Assembly: GCA_965227035.1 (NCBI GenBank)
Contig: OZ245724.1
Span: forward strand, 2,480,001 to 2,544,000
Direction of reading: 5' to 3'
DNA length: 64,000 nt
Origin: CBDDFQ01 sp965227035
Lineage (GTDB): Bacteria > Pseudomonadota > Gammaproteobacteria > Burkholderiales > Burkholderiaceae_C
The notes under the pieces were generated by a model. It was given only the letters and a program-made list of their open reading frames with translations, ran no database searches and was not told where the DNA came from. Numbering within the stretch: the stretch's first letter is position 1; each line of letters begins with the position of its first letter. Made by a program: the position numbers and the translations under genes. Below, one piece after another: positions 1 to 9,515 of the stretch.

Positions 1-245
1 GACCGAAAACACACGGCCAGCCCCAATGCGATGACCAGCAACGGAGTCGCCTTCACCATCAATTCGGAAATCGCGTACTGCGATTTGATCGGCTCCCAGA
101 AGAAAACCAGCAGGCCCTTCACAGGATCTTTGCCGAGCGCCACGAAAAGCACGACTCCGATAACTACCGTTACCAGCAGCGCCAATATCGGTGACGCGTA
201 GCTCCAGAAGGTCGAGGGCTGTGGGCGAGACTCAAGCTTGAACAT
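1..245 (-). CDS. Nucleoside-type ABC transporter permease (5' part only)
   Basis: Partial gene; the window edge removes its 3' end. The visible 81 or so N-terminal residues begin MFKLESRPQPS and contain one clear hydrophobic span (about residues 18-36) and the start of a second (about 68-80), as in the inner-membrane permeases of BmpA/Nup-type nucleoside and simple-sugar importers. The ATG at 243-245 overlaps the last 14 bases of the upstream ATPase gene, so the two are translationally coupled subunits of one transporter. Its position beside xanthine dehydrogenase genes suggests a purine nucleoside or base as substrate, which is inference. Confidence 0.75.
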   Translation of the reverse strand, partial: MFKLESRPQPSTFWSYASPILALLVTVVIGVVLFVALGKDPVKGLLVFFWEPIKSQYAISELMVKATPLLVIALGLAVCFR

Positions 246-1815
246 GCTCGGCCTCCTTCGCAGTACTCGAAGAGCCGTTCCAGAGGCCGCTCATCCACTC
301 CCCGATCTGGGCGAGCGTCGCGTCCTTTCGTTTTACCGAGGGCGAAAGCTTGCCCTTCGCAATCACGTACAGACGGTCGCTGATTTCGAACAGCTCATCG
401 AGCTCTTCGCTCACCACGAGTACCGCACATCCGGCATCGCGAAGTGCGAGGATTTCACCGCGAATCTGCGCCGCTGCCCCCACGTCGACGCCCCATGTGG
501 GTTGCGACACGATGAGCAGTCGGGGGTTCGCGTCGATCTCGCGACCGACGATGAATTTCTGCAAGTTCCCGCCCGACAAGGACTTCGCGCTGGCACCCGG
601 CCCGCCCGCCTTCACATTGAATCGGGCGATGATGTCCTGCGCCTGTTTTTGCAGTGCTTTCACATTGATCCATCCGCTCTTGCCGATGGCGTTACGGCGG
701 GTGAGCATCAGGTTTTGCGCGAGGCTGAGCGTGGGAACTGCGCCGCGTCCGAGTCGCTCTTCAGGGACGAAATGCAGGCCCAGCGCACGGCGTCTTCCGG
801 GGCCGAACTTTCCGCAGTCCTGCGCCAGAACCTGAATCATGGCCGCACCGGCGCGAGTGTCTTCCCCCGACAGCGCGTAGAGCAATTCTTTCTGCCCATT
901 GCCCGACACGCCCGCAATGCCGACGACTTCTCCGGCGTGCAACTCGAGGCACACGTCATCCAGATCTACGCCGAACTGATCTTCTCGCGGTAGCGTCAGC
1001 GAATTCACACGAAGCACCATATGCCCCGGCTCCACCTCGCGATGCTCGAGTGCAGGAGGCTCGGCACCGATCATCATCCGGCTGAGCGATGCATTGGTTT
1101 CTTCGCGCGGATCGCACTTGCCGGTGACCTTGCCGCCGCGCATCACGGTGCATGCGGTGCACAGCTCGCGTATCTCGTGCAGTTTGTGGCTGATGTAGAG
1201 AATGCTGCATCCCTCGGACGCCAGCTTGCGAAGCACGATGAAAAGTCGTTCGACCGCTTGCGGCGTCAGCACCGAGGTCGGCTCGTCGAGGATCAGCAGC
1301 TTCGGATCGGTGAGCAGCGCGCGGATGATTTCGACGCGCTGCATTTCACCGACGCTCAGGGTGTGAACAGGGCGTGCCGGATCGATGTCGAGCCCGTATT
1401 CGGCCGCCTTGGTGACGATGCGTCGGGTGACTTCATCGAGGCTGCTGGATTTATCGAGTCCCAGCCAAACGTTCTCGGCCACCGTGAGCGTGTCGAACAG
1501 ACTGAAATGCTGGAACACCATGCTGATGCCCAGCGCACGCGCCTCCTGCGGATTTCGCACTGTCACTTCGCGACCATTGAATTCGACTGTGCCCTCGTCC
1601 GGCTTCACCGAGCCGTAGATGATCTTCATCAGCGTCGATTTGCCAGCGCCGTTCTCGCCGAGGACCGCGTGTATTTCGCCGGCTTGCACGGTCAGCGAGA
1701 CATCGCTGTTGGCGACCACGGCTGGATACCGCTTTGTGATGTGACTCAACTGAAGTCGAGGATGACTCAACTGAAGTGGAGGATGACTCGACTGAGGTCG
1801 GGGAGCGTTTGCCAT
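232..1815 (-). CDS. Duplicated-domain ABC transporter ATPase, nucleoside/simple-sugar type
   Basis: This 527-residue protein has two nucleotide-binding domains in tandem, as in RbsA/MglA and YufO/NupO-type importers. The first domain has an intact Walker A, GENGAGKST at residues 53-61, a signature LSVGEMQRVE and a Walker B ending in LILDEPTS. The second has the degenerate P-loop GVSGNGQKE and a signature LSGGNLQKF, which is usual for this family. It would energise the permease encoded just downstream. The gene starts 31 bases after the LysR gene on the same strand. The N-terminus is odd: residues 9-25 hold a seven-residue repeat built from a 21-bp tandem repeat, which pads the usual start. 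Confidence 0.88.
   Translation of the reverse strand: MANAPRPQSSHPPLQLSHPRLQLSHITKRYPAVVANSDVSLTVQAGEIHAVLGENGAGKSTLMKIIYGSVKPDEGTVEFNGREVTVRNPQEARALGISMVFQHFSLFDTLTVAENVWLGLDKSSSLDEVTRRIVTKAAEYGLDIDPARPVHTLSVGEMQRVEIIRALLTDPKLLILDEPTSVLTPQAVERLFIVLRKLASEGCSILYISHKLHEIRELCTACTVMRGGKVTGKCDPREETNASLSRMMIGAEPPALEHREVEPGHMVLRVNSLTLPREDQFGVDLDDVCLELHAGEVVGIAGVSGNGQKELLYALSGEDTRAGAAMIQVLAQDCGKFGPGRRRALGLHFVPEERLGRGAVPTLSLAQNLMLTRRNAIGKSGWINVKALQKQAQDIIARFNVKAGGPGASAKSLSGGNLQKFIVGREIDANPRLLIVSQPTWGVDVGAAAQIRGEILALRDAGCAVLVVSEELDELFEISDRLYVIAKGKLSPSVKRKDATLAQIGEWMSGLWNGSSSTAKEAEHVQA
1743..1800. repeat. 21-bp tandem repeat inside the ATPase start region
   Basis: Three imperfect copies of a unit beginning GACTCAACTGAAG start at 1743, 1764 and 1785, a strict 21-bp period. 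Read on the minus strand they encode the repeated SHPxLQL heptapeptide at the N-terminus of the ABC ATPase. The period is a multiple of three, so copy-number change would keep the frame. It looks like replication slippage in the first codons of the gene. Confidence 0.8.
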
Positions 1816-1846
1816 TGTTCTGTTATTTTTCTACGTTCTTTTGTCT

Positions 1847-2776
1847 TCACTCGACTCGGAGCCCTGCCGCCACCGATTTGATTCTTTCGCGCAACCACTT
1901 GGCCGATGCCGATGTGTGGGTGCGTTCGTGCCAGAGCTGGTAATACATCATGCGGGGGAATTTAACCGGACATTCCAGTATTTCGACCGGCAAATCCTTG
2001 AATCGCTCGCAATATTGGCGCCCGGTCGTCAGCACGAGCAGGCTCGATGCCACCATGGCCGGGATCAGGCCGAAATGCGGGCATCGGGCGGTTATGTTTC
2101 TGGCCAGGCCCATCTGGTCCAGCTGCTCGTCGATCACGCCTTTCGCACCGGGAAATGCAGGCGTGGGCGCAATGTGTTCCGACGCCAGCCAGCTTGCCAC
2201 GTCCCATTTGCGTCGCACCGCCGGGTGATCGCGGTTCACGAGGCAAACCACGTCGTCGCCGAAAAGACGCCCCATGTGCAGATCGCCCGGCACCTTCAGC
2301 CAATTGCCCACGACCACATCCAACTCACCCTGCGCCAGATGCACCTGGTAGTCGGATGCCGCACTCAGCGGATGAATCTCGATATGGCAGAGCGGCGAGC
2401 GCGACTTGATGTCGGCGACCAGGCGCGGGAGGAACAGGGGATCGAGGTAATCGGTCGCGGCGACACGGAAGGTGTGCGAAGCGGTTTTGGGATCGAATCC
2501 GCGGGCATCGCTGAAAAGCACCTCGGCGGCACGAAGAATGCTGGCACTGGGCTCGATCATGCGCAGCGCAGTATCGGTAGGCACCATTCCGGAGCCGGAT
2601 CGCACCAGAAGCGGGTCACCGGCCAGATCGCGCAATCGCTTGAGAGATGCCGATACCGCCGGCTGGTGCATGCCCAGCCTGATAGCCGCCCTCGATACGC
2701 TGCGCTCGGTCAACACGGTGTGGAGAACCCTTATGAGATGGAGGTCGATCTTGTCGAAAAGCGTTTGATCTCTCAT
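1847..2776 (-). CDS. LysR-family transcriptional regulator
   Basis: This 309-residue protein has a typical LysR layout: an N-terminal winged helix-turn-helix (residues about 11-70, with SVSRAAIRLGMHQPAVSASL as the recognition region) followed by a periplasmic-binding-protein-like effector domain. It is divergent from xdhA across a 128-bp gap and lies upstream of the nucleoside-type ABC transporter on its own strand. It therefore most likely controls the xdhAB genes, the transporter or both, with a purine or a degradation product as co-inducer. That assignment rests on position only. I found no convincing extended T-N11-A dyad in the gap. Confidence 0.85.
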   Translation of the reverse strand: MRDQTLFDKIDLHLIRVLHTVLTERSVSRAAIRLGMHQPAVSASLKRLRDLAGDPLLVRSGSGMVPTDTALRMIEPSASILRAAEVLFSDARGFDPKTASHTFRVAATDYLDPLFLPRLVADIKSRSPLCHIEIHPLSAASDYQVHLAQGELDVVVGNWLKVPGDLHMGRLFGDDVVCLVNRDHPAVRRKWDVASWLASEHIAPTPAFPGAKGVIDEQLDQMGLARNITARCPHFGLIPAMVASSLLVLTTGRQYCERFKDLPVEILECPVKFPRMMYYQLWHERTHTSASAKWLRERIKSVAAGLRVE

Positions 2777-2904
2777 ATCCCATTGCGCATTCGCGTCATA
2801 TGCATCGACTTATGTGGAGTGTTCCCGGGCGCTCTACCCTCTTGAACAACTGTTGAATGCGATTCCCAGCTATCGCAACCTTCGCTCGTCGCAGAGAATA
2901 AACC
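2777..2904. promoter_or_regulatory. Divergent promoter region between the LysR gene and xdhA
   Basis: The 128-bp gap must hold the start signals of both genes. The only symmetry I see is a weak CATA/TATG pair near 2797-2814. I cannot fix -35/-10 boxes or a LysR operator with confidence. Confidence 0.35.
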
Positions 2905-4377
2905 ATGACCACGCAAAACATCCAGTTCATTCGCCGAGGCGAGCTTGTGACGCTCGCAAATGTCGCGCCCGACCGCACTTTGCTCGAAGTACTACGGGAA
3001 GGCCTGGTCTGCAGCGGAACCAAGGAAGGTTGCGGCGAAGGCGACTGCGGCGCCTGCACCGTGGTCGTCGGCGAACCCTCGGCCAGCGGCAAGGGGATCG
3101 ACTATCGCGCGATCAACAGCTGCATCCGCATGGCGCATTCGATAGACGGCATGGCACTGTGGACCGTCGAGGACATCGCGGAACATGAAGGCGGCGACAC
3201 CACGCTTCATCCGGCGCAACAGGCGATGGTGGACTGCCACGGCAGCCAATGCGGTTTCTGCACTCCCGGTTTCGTGATGAGCATGTTCGGCATGTACCAG
3301 AACCATGTCTGCAAAGGAAGGTCGATCTCTCGCGAACTGGCGCAGGAAGAACTCTCCGGCAATCTTTGCCGATGCACCGGCTACCGCCCGATTTTCGATG
3401 CGGCTCAGCGTATGGAGTCGTTGCCAGCGGTGAAGATCGACGAGAAGGCGCTGCTGTCCCAATTGAAGGCCATCAGGAAGTCGAACGACTCGACCTATCT
3501 CGCACCGGAATCGTTGGGCGAGCTGTTGACGGCACGCTCGCAGAATCCAGACGCGCAAATCGTGGCGGGCACGACCGACGTCGGCTTGTGGATCACCAAG
3601 ATGCACATGCGATTTCCGAAAGTGCTCGACGTGACTCGCGCACGCGAGATTCGCAGGATCGAAAACTACCCGAATCACATCGCCATCGGCGCAGCGGTAT
3701 CGCTCAGCGACGCTTACGCCGCGCTGGTGAAAGATCGGCCGCAACTCAAGGAATTCTCCAAGCGATTCGCCGGATTGCCGGTGAGAAATTCCGGCACGCT
3801 GGGCGGCAACGTCGCGAACGGATCGCCCATCGGCGACTCGATGCCATTGTTGATTGCACTAGGCGCCAACGTGGTGTTGATGAGTGCGCGGGGCCATCGC
3901 GAAATGCCGCTGGAGAAGATGTATTTGGGCTACCGAAAATCGGTCATGGCCGCCGATGAAATCGTCGCGTGGATCAAGATACCGAAGCCTGCCCGCACCA
4001 AGCCTGCGGAGTTCACGCGGGTCTACAAAATTTCCAAGCGATTCGACGACGACATCTCTGCGGTGTGCCTTGCGCTTCAGGTTCGCATCGATGCCAGCGT
4101 GGTGACACATGCATCGATAGGCGCTGGAGGCGTTGCCGCGACGCCGGTCAGAGCGTCGAAGACGCAAGCCTTTCTCGAAGGCCGCAAGTGGAATCTCGAA
4201 ACGGTGCGTGCAGCCGCCGCTTGTATCCGCGAAGAGTTCTCGCCTATCTCGGATATGCGCGCATCGGCTGCGTATCGACGAGAAGTGCTGGGCAATCTGA
4301 TCGAGCGCTTCTGGCTCGAATCGCAGGGCATGACACAGATCAACCTGGAGAGTTTTGTCGTGGAGGAGCAGGTATGA
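2905..4377 (+). CDS. xdhA: Xanthine dehydrogenase small subunit (2Fe-2S and FAD)
   Basis: The 490-residue protein is the iron-sulfur/FAD subunit of xanthine dehydrogenase, which passes electrons from the molybdenum site to NAD+ during oxidation of hypoxanthine and xanthine to urate. The first [2Fe-2S] motif lies around residues 43-51 (CGEGDCGAC). The second includes QCGFCTPG and CRCTGYRP at about residues 113-160. The FAD domain follows, with IVAGTTDVG and SGTLGGNVANGSPIGDSMP. Length and order match bacterial two-subunit enzymes. Its stop overlaps the xdhB start (ATGA), so the two subunits are translationally coupled. It is divergent from a LysR regulator. Confidence 0.95.
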   Translation: MTTQNIQFIRRGELVTLANVAPDRTLLEVLREGLVCSGTKEGCGEGDCGACTVVVGEPSASGKGIDYRAINSCIRMAHSIDGMALWTVEDIAEHEGGDTTLHPAQQAMVDCHGSQCGFCTPGFVMSMFGMYQNHVCKGRSISRELAQEELSGNLCRCTGYRPIFDAAQRMESLPAVKIDEKALLSQLKAIRKSNDSTYLAPESLGELLTARSQNPDAQIVAGTTDVGLWITKMHMRFPKVLDVTRAREIRRIENYPNHIAIGAAVSLSDAYAALVKDRPQLKEFSKRFAGLPVRNSGTLGGNVANGSPIGDSMPLLIALGANVVLMSARGHREMPLEKMYLGYRKSVMAADEIVAWIKIPKPARTKPAEFTRVYKISKRFDDDISAVCLALQVRIDASVVTHASIGAGGVAATPVRASKTQAFLEGRKWNLETVRAAAACIREEFSPISDMRASAAYRREVLGNLIERFWLESQGMTQINLESFVVEEQV

Positions 4378-6746
4378 ACGCACCCGAAGCTATCTTCGCC
4401 GAAGTCTCATCGAAGACTGCAGCAGGTAAATCGACGCCGCACGAAAGCGCGATTGCGCAGGTGCAAGGCGCAGCCACATACGTAGACGACATCCCGGAAC
4501 TCAAGGGCACGCTCTACGCCGCGCCGATTCTCTCGAACATCGCCCACGGCAAGTTCAAAGGCTTCGATGCCAGCGAAGCGCTGGCCATGCCGGGCGTGAC
4601 AGGCGTCGTGAGCAGCGCCGATATTCCCGGCGAAAAAATCCTTGCGACCTACATGCACGACGAGCCGATCTTCGCGTTCGACAAAGTCGAGTTCATCGGA
4701 CAAGTGGTCGGACTCGTGATTGCAGACAGCGTGATGAATGCGCGCCGTGCCGCCAGAAAAGTGAAGCTCGATATCTCGCTGCTTGCGCCGGTGCTCGACG
4801 TTCGCGAAGCTATCGAAAAGAAGAATTTCGTGCTGCCACCGATAACCGTGACACGGGGCGATCCGGTCGCCGCCATGAAGTCATCGAAACACAGGCTGAG
4901 CGGCAGCCTGTCGGTGGGTGGTCAGGAACATTTTTATCTGGAAGGCCAGATTGCCTACGCACTTCCGCTGGAGCAGAACCAGTGGTGGATCTATTCCAGC
5001 ACCCAGCATCCGGGAGAAGTGCAGCACTGGGTTGCGCATGCTTTGGGCGTAGACAGCAATGCGGTGCGCGTCGAATGCCGACGCATGGGCGGCGGTTTCG
5101 GCGGCAAGGAAACCCAATGCGGGCATCTTGCGGTGTGGGCTTCGCTTGCGGCGCGCAAATTCAATCGGCCGATCAAGCTGCGACTCGATCGCGACGACGA
5201 TTTCATGGTCACCGGCAAGCGCCATCCCTTCGAATACGACTATGAAGTCGGCTTCGACGACAGCGGTCTGATCACGGCGATGAAGTTGATGATTGCAGCC
5301 GACTGCGGATTCAGCGCCGACTTGAGCGGGCCAGTTGCGGATCGCGCAGTCTTCCATGCCGACAACGCTTACTACCTGTCCGATGTCGAGATCGTCTCGT
5401 ATCGCTGCAAGACGAACAGGCAAAGCCATACAGCGTTTCGCGGTTTCGGCGGGCCGCAAGGAATGATCGTGACCGAAGCGGTCATGGGCGAGATCGCGCG
5501 CACGCTGAAGCTGGATCCGCTCGATGTTCGATTGGTCAACCTGTACGGCACCGCAGATCGCAACGTCACGCATTACCAGATGACTGTCGAAGACAACATC
5601 GCACGTCCGTTGATGACGCGACTGGAGAAGACTTCGCGCTATCGACTAAGGCGCAAGACGATTGCCGCCTGGAACGACAAGAGTCCGGTCATCAAGCGCG
5701 GCATTGCGCTGACGCCGTTGAAGTTCGGCATTTCATTTACCGCGAGCTTTTTCAACCAGGCAGGCGCGCTGGTTCATGTGTACACCGATGGCAGCGTGCA
5801 GGTGAATCATGGCGGCACCGAAATGGGCCAGGGCCTTCACACCAAGGTCGCGCAGATCGTGGCCGACGAACTCGGCGTGAGGCTCGACCGGGTGCTGCTC
5901 ACCGCAAGCGACACTAGCAAGGTGCCGAATGCATCCGCTACCGCAGCGTCCGCTGGCACCGATCTCAACGCGCGCGCCGCGCAGTTCGCAGCACGGCAGA
6001 TTCGCGAGCGACTCTCGGCATTCGTCGGCGAGCGCATGGATTGCGATCCGAAAACAGTCATCTTCATGGATGGTCAGGTGAGCACGCCCAAGGGCCACAT
6101 GACTTTCGAGCAGGTAATCGACGATGCGTATCACGCCCGGGTTCAGCTGTGGAGCGACGGTTTCTACAAGACGCCGAAAATTCATTACGACGCCAAGACG
6201 CTAACCGGACGACCTTTCTTTTATTTCGCCTACGGCGCTGCGGTGTCGGAAGTGGCAATCGACACGCTCACCGGCGAGACCCGCGTTCTGAAAGTCGACA
6301 TCCTTCATGACGTGGGCCGCTCGATCAACCCGGCCATCGACATCGGCCAGATCGAAGGCGGCTTCGTTCAGGGCATGGGATGGGTTACCAACGAGCAGTT
6401 GGTCTGGAACGACAAGGGCTATTTGCAGACGCATGCCCCTAGCACCTACAAGATTCCCGCCACCGGAGATATCCCCGCTCATTTCAAGGTAGATCTTTGG
6501 CCCGAACCCAACCGCGAAGACAATGTTTTTGGGAGCAAGGCAGTGGGCGAACCACCGTTCATGCTGGCGTTAAGTGTGTGGGAAGCGATTCGCGATGCGA
6601 TCGCGTCCACCAACGCGGGCAGCACTGGTGGAAACACCAATGCGAATGGAAATACCGCTTACGCCGGGGTTAGGGTTAACGCGCCCGCGACTGCCGAGAA
6701 TGTATTGTTTGCGCTTCACAATCGGCAGCTCGACCCGCTAAAGTAA
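4374..6746 (+). CDS. xdhB: Xanthine dehydrogenase molybdopterin-binding subunit
   Basis: This is the 790-residue catalytic subunit that binds the molybdenum cofactor. I chose the ATG at 4374 because it overlaps the xdhA stop as ATGA and begins MNAPEAIF. The open frame extends further upstream but only as antiframe xdhA sequence. Family motifs are visible: RRMGGGFGGKE, HTAFRGFGGPQG, NHGGTEMGQGLHTK, and a C-terminal GEPPFMLALSVWEAIRDA holding the conserved active-site glutamate. Near the C-terminus there is an Asn/Gly/Thr-rich insert (about residues 745-765) not typical of the family. It acts with XdhA in the cytoplasm and needs XdhC (encoded at 13964) for cofactor loading. Confidence 0.95.
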   Translation: MNAPEAIFAEVSSKTAAGKSTPHESAIAQVQGAATYVDDIPELKGTLYAAPILSNIAHGKFKGFDASEALAMPGVTGVVSSADIPGEKILATYMHDEPIFAFDKVEFIGQVVGLVIADSVMNARRAARKVKLDISLLAPVLDVREAIEKKNFVLPPITVTRGDPVAAMKSSKHRLSGSLSVGGQEHFYLEGQIAYALPLEQNQWWIYSSTQHPGEVQHWVAHALGVDSNAVRVECRRMGGGFGGKETQCGHLAVWASLAARKFNRPIKLRLDRDDDFMVTGKRHPFEYDYEVGFDDSGLITAMKLMIAADCGFSADLSGPVADRAVFHADNAYYLSDVEIVSYRCKTNRQSHTAFRGFGGPQGMIVTEAVMGEIARTLKLDPLDVRLVNLYGTADRNVTHYQMTVEDNIARPLMTRLEKTSRYRLRRKTIAAWNDKSPVIKRGIALTPLKFGISFTASFFNQAGALVHVYTDGSVQVNHGGTEMGQGLHTKVAQIVADELGVRLDRVLLTASDTSKVPNASATAASAGTDLNARAAQFAARQIRERLSAFVGERMDCDPKTVIFMDGQVSTPKGHMTFEQVIDDAYHARVQLWSDGFYKTPKIHYDAKTLTGRPFFYFAYGAAVSEVAIDTLTGETRVLKVDILHDVGRSINPAIDIGQIEGGFVQGMGWVTNEQLVWNDKGYLQTHAPSTYKIPATGDIPAHFKVDLWPEPNREDNVFGSKAVGEPPFMLALSVWEAIRDAIASTNAGSTGGNTNANGNTAYAGVRVNAPATAENVLFALHNRQLDPLK

Positions 6747-6809
6747 ACGAAGGTAATCGGTTCTGAGCATTCCTGCGAGAGAATCGACGCAACTTAGTCG
6801 GAGCCGTAC

Positions 6810-7631
6810 TTGCCAGTCAACGCACAAATCGAACAATTGCTAGAGGAGCCAGGCGCACTGCCGCAAGTTCCACGAGCCGCAGCGCAGTTGATTGCGACGC
6901 TGGACAATCCAGACGTCGAAATGGAAGAGATCGAAGCGGTCATCGCCCTCGATCCTGCGCTGGTCGCAAAACTTCTGAAGCTGGGTAACTCAGCCTACTT
7001 CTGGCGCGGTCGCACCATTGGTAGCCTGGAAGACGCGCTGAAGATGATCGGTATGCGCAAAATCCGCGCGCTCGCTCTGAGCATGACGATCAATCAAGCC
7101 TTTCCCAATATTCCCCGCGACAAGGTCGAGCAGCTCTGGAGCTACAGCAACAATACGGCTGAACTGGCGCGCCGCCTTGCGATGTCCATCGGCATCGACG
7201 AAGGCGAAGCTTTCACCTCTGCGCTCATCCATGCGATTGGCGAGTTGCCTATGCGCGTCGGCATGGGTCCGGCAATGGAGCGCCTCGACACCATTGCGGC
7301 GCCGCTCGCGCTTAATCGAGCTAATGCGCAGGATTCGATTTTTGGCTACACCTATGCAGCCGTCGGCGCGGAGCTTGCCAGGCGCTGGAAGTTTCCTTGG
7401 CGCATCGTGAACGGCGTTGGCAATCATGTGCAGCCCTACGAGAACGATGTGTACGAGCCGCTTGCGGGCATCATCCACATCGCAGCATGGCGCGGGCGCG
7501 GAATCGAGCTCGGCTTGTCGCGCAAAGAGCTGATCACCACTTACCCCGATGAAGTCGGAGAAGCGCTGGTGCTGGATCCGGACTTGATTCTCGACTACAC
7601 CACCGGCGCGGAATCGGACGAAGACTTCTGA
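6810..7631 (+). CDS. HDOD-domain signalling protein
   Basis: This 273-residue protein is a single HDOD domain, a relative of HD phosphohydrolases that usually lacks catalytic metal residues and acts in signalling. Features are the N-terminal LPQVPRAAAQLIATL segment and the region from LDPALVAKLLKLGNSAYF to the ALIHAIGELPMRVG helix. The start is TTG at 6810, preceded by GGAG at about 6799-6802. No better ATG in frame would keep the conserved N-terminal helix. It stands alone between xdhB and the convergent opgD gene, 27 bp apart. What it senses or binds cannot be told from the sequence. Confidence 0.8.
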   Translation: MPVNAQIEQLLEEPGALPQVPRAAAQLIATLDNPDVEMEEIEAVIALDPALVAKLLKLGNSAYFWRGRTIGSLEDALKMIGMRKIRALALSMTINQAFPNIPRDKVEQLWSYSNNTAELARRLAMSIGIDEGEAFTSALIHAIGELPMRVGMGPAMERLDTIAAPLALNRANAQDSIFGYTYAAVGAELARRWKFPWRIVNGVGNHVQPYENDVYEPLAGIIHIAAWRGRGIELGLSRKELITTYPDEVGEALVLDPDLILDYTTGAESDEDF

Positions 7632-7658
7632 TTCCGCTTCCGGCTTCTTTGTGCTCGC

Positions 7659-9257
7659 TCAGTAGAGAACGCGTTCGGCCATGGGTGGTGGCGCCCACTG
7701 GTACAGCCATGTTTCGGTCAGCGGCTGGCCATCGCATTGCAAATACAGACGCAGGTCGATAGGCGCGATGTTGTCGGCGTCGGGCTTCAGGTCGAAGCTC
7801 GCACGCCATCCTTTCACAGACGCTAGTGGGCGGGCCGCGACAAGCTCTACGGTGCCTCGCGAAGCCGTGATGATCGCTTCCACTTTGGCGTCGGTGCCGA
7901 GCAAGGAAAAGTCTCCGCCCGAAAAGTCAACGTTGAATCGACGCGAGTAATAAAGGCGCTTTTGCCCGACGACACCGCCCAGCCCGGTTCGCGTTGCAAC
8001 GCACTGCGCGAGGTTCGGTTTGTACGGCGGCTGCGCACCCCAGTGGAGTCGGTACGCAAACAAAAGCTCATCGCCCGCAGCAGGTTTCTGGGTTGGGGTC
8101 CAGAACGCCACGATGTTGTCGAAGGTTTCATCGACCGTAGGAATTTCGACCAGTTGCACCGATCCAGAGCCCCATCCCGATTTGGGCTCGACCCAGAGGC
8201 CGGGGCGCTTGTCGTAGAACACGCCGTCGTCCTGATAGTGGGAGAAATCGCGATCGCGCTGAAGCAGGCCGAAGCCCTTGGGGTTGTTGTCCTGATAGGC
8301 GTTGTATTGCAGGTTGGCCGGGTTCGTGAGCGGACGCCAGATCCATTCGCCTGCTCCGGTCCACATCGACAGGCCGTCGGTATCGTGGATTTCCGGACGC
8401 CAATCCCACGCCATGCGTTTGTCGTTCTCGCCGTACTGGAACATGCTGGTGCAAGGCGCAATGCCCATACGTTCGATGGCCTTGCGCGGATAAAGTGCAA
8501 CGTCCAGATCCATCACGTGCGTATCGCCGGGAGTGACGACGAATCGGTATGCGCCGCTCACGCTCGGTGAATCGAGCAGCGCGTAGATCGTCATCGAGCT
8601 GGATCCGACCGCAGGTTTTTCGAGCCAGAAACCGATGAAATCGGGGAACTCCTCCGGGTAAGGCATCGCGGTATCGATGGCCAGTCCGCGGGCGGACTGG
8701 CCGTACTGCCATTCGCCGCCTACCGCGCGGAAATAGCTCGCACCGAGGAAAGCAGCCACGTCCCGCACTGGATCGGTGTGATAGTTCAGGCGGAACCCGG
8801 CAAAGCCCAGCGTGTTGGGGAAGGACTTGCCATCGGCGCCGCTCTTGCCGTAATCGAACAGGTCGGGCGTGTAAGCCAGCTCGGTCGCTTGCCCAGCATT
8901 CAGTTCGTACATTTTTACGGGCGACTTGAAGTACAGGCCCAGATGGAAAAACTTCGCGACGAAGCGCAGTTTGTCTGTGCCCCATAACGCGTGATCGTCG
9001 CGAAAGCGAATGGACTGGTATTGGTCCCAGTCCAGATTCGCGATCGAGGGTGGAAGAGTCGTCGGCCTGGCCTCGTAAGGAGCTGCCGCGCGGGCCTTCG
9101 CCTGGCCCTTGAGCAACGCGTAATCGAAAGGTGTTGGAGCGCCGACACCCGCAAGCCCGGCCGCGCGGGCGGTCTCGGAAATAAAGGGAAGCGATCCCGC
9201 AAGGCCGGCGGCACCCAGCGCTTTGCCGGCATTCGATAGAAAGTTTCTTCTTTGCAC
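7659..9257 (-). CDS. opgD: Periplasmic glucan biosynthesis protein OpgD/MdoD
   Basis: The 532-residue protein belongs to the OpgG/OpgD (MdoG/MdoD) family, which shapes the osmoregulated periplasmic glucans of Gram-negative bacteria. The N-terminus carries a twin-arginine signal (QRRNFLSNAGK followed by a hydrophobic stretch ending near TARA), a feature of OpgD rather than OpgG. The body shows family segments such as PFDYALLKGQAKARAA and GEWIWRPLTNP. The start is a GTG at 9257. It is convergent with the HDOD gene and has no partner such as opgH nearby, so it is probably monocistronic. OpgG cannot be fully excluded by eye. Confidence 0.85.
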   Translation of the reverse strand: MQRRNFLSNAGKALGAAGLAGSLPFISETARAAGLAGVGAPTPFDYALLKGQAKARAAAPYEARPTTLPPSIANLDWDQYQSIRFRDDHALWGTDKLRFVAKFFHLGLYFKSPVKMYELNAGQATELAYTPDLFDYGKSGADGKSFPNTLGFAGFRLNYHTDPVRDVAAFLGASYFRAVGGEWQYGQSARGLAIDTAMPYPEEFPDFIGFWLEKPAVGSSSMTIYALLDSPSVSGAYRFVVTPGDTHVMDLDVALYPRKAIERMGIAPCTSMFQYGENDKRMAWDWRPEIHDTDGLSMWTGAGEWIWRPLTNPANLQYNAYQDNNPKGFGLLQRDRDFSHYQDDGVFYDKRPGLWVEPKSGWGSGSVQLVEIPTVDETFDNIVAFWTPTQKPAAGDELLFAYRLHWGAQPPYKPNLAQCVATRTGLGGVVGQKRLYYSRRFNVDFSGGDFSLLGTDAKVEAIITASRGTVELVAARPLASVKGWRASFDLKPDADNIAPIDLRLYLQCDGQPLTETWLYQWAPPPMAERVLY

Positions 9258-9515
9258 TCGTTGATTTCCGTGTTCGAGGGTGATGAGAGAGTTGGAAAGG
9301 ATTCTATGGGCGGCAACGATCCTGTCGGGCAGCTCCAGCGCAAACCTTAAAGGGTAAACAGTCGGGTTCGCAATCGATGCCTGCCATCCGTTGCAAAGAA
9401 CACGCTTTCGTTACCTAACTTGCAGGTATGAGTGGAGATTCGAAACGCGATCGTTCTTAGCATTGGCCCGCAACGTGAGCGAGGGCTCTCTAGCATCACA
9501 ACATCAAGGAACCAA

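Noticed and set aside
2890..2904. GAATAAACC before xdhA as reverse complement of the GGTTTATTC in the 26550 leader
   Set aside because: A nine-base match in the opposite direction without shared structure is most simply chance.
3969..4373. N-terminal extension of xdhB into xdhA
   Set aside because: The extra 135 residues are antiframe xdhA. The ATGA overlap at 4374 and the family N-terminus fix the start.
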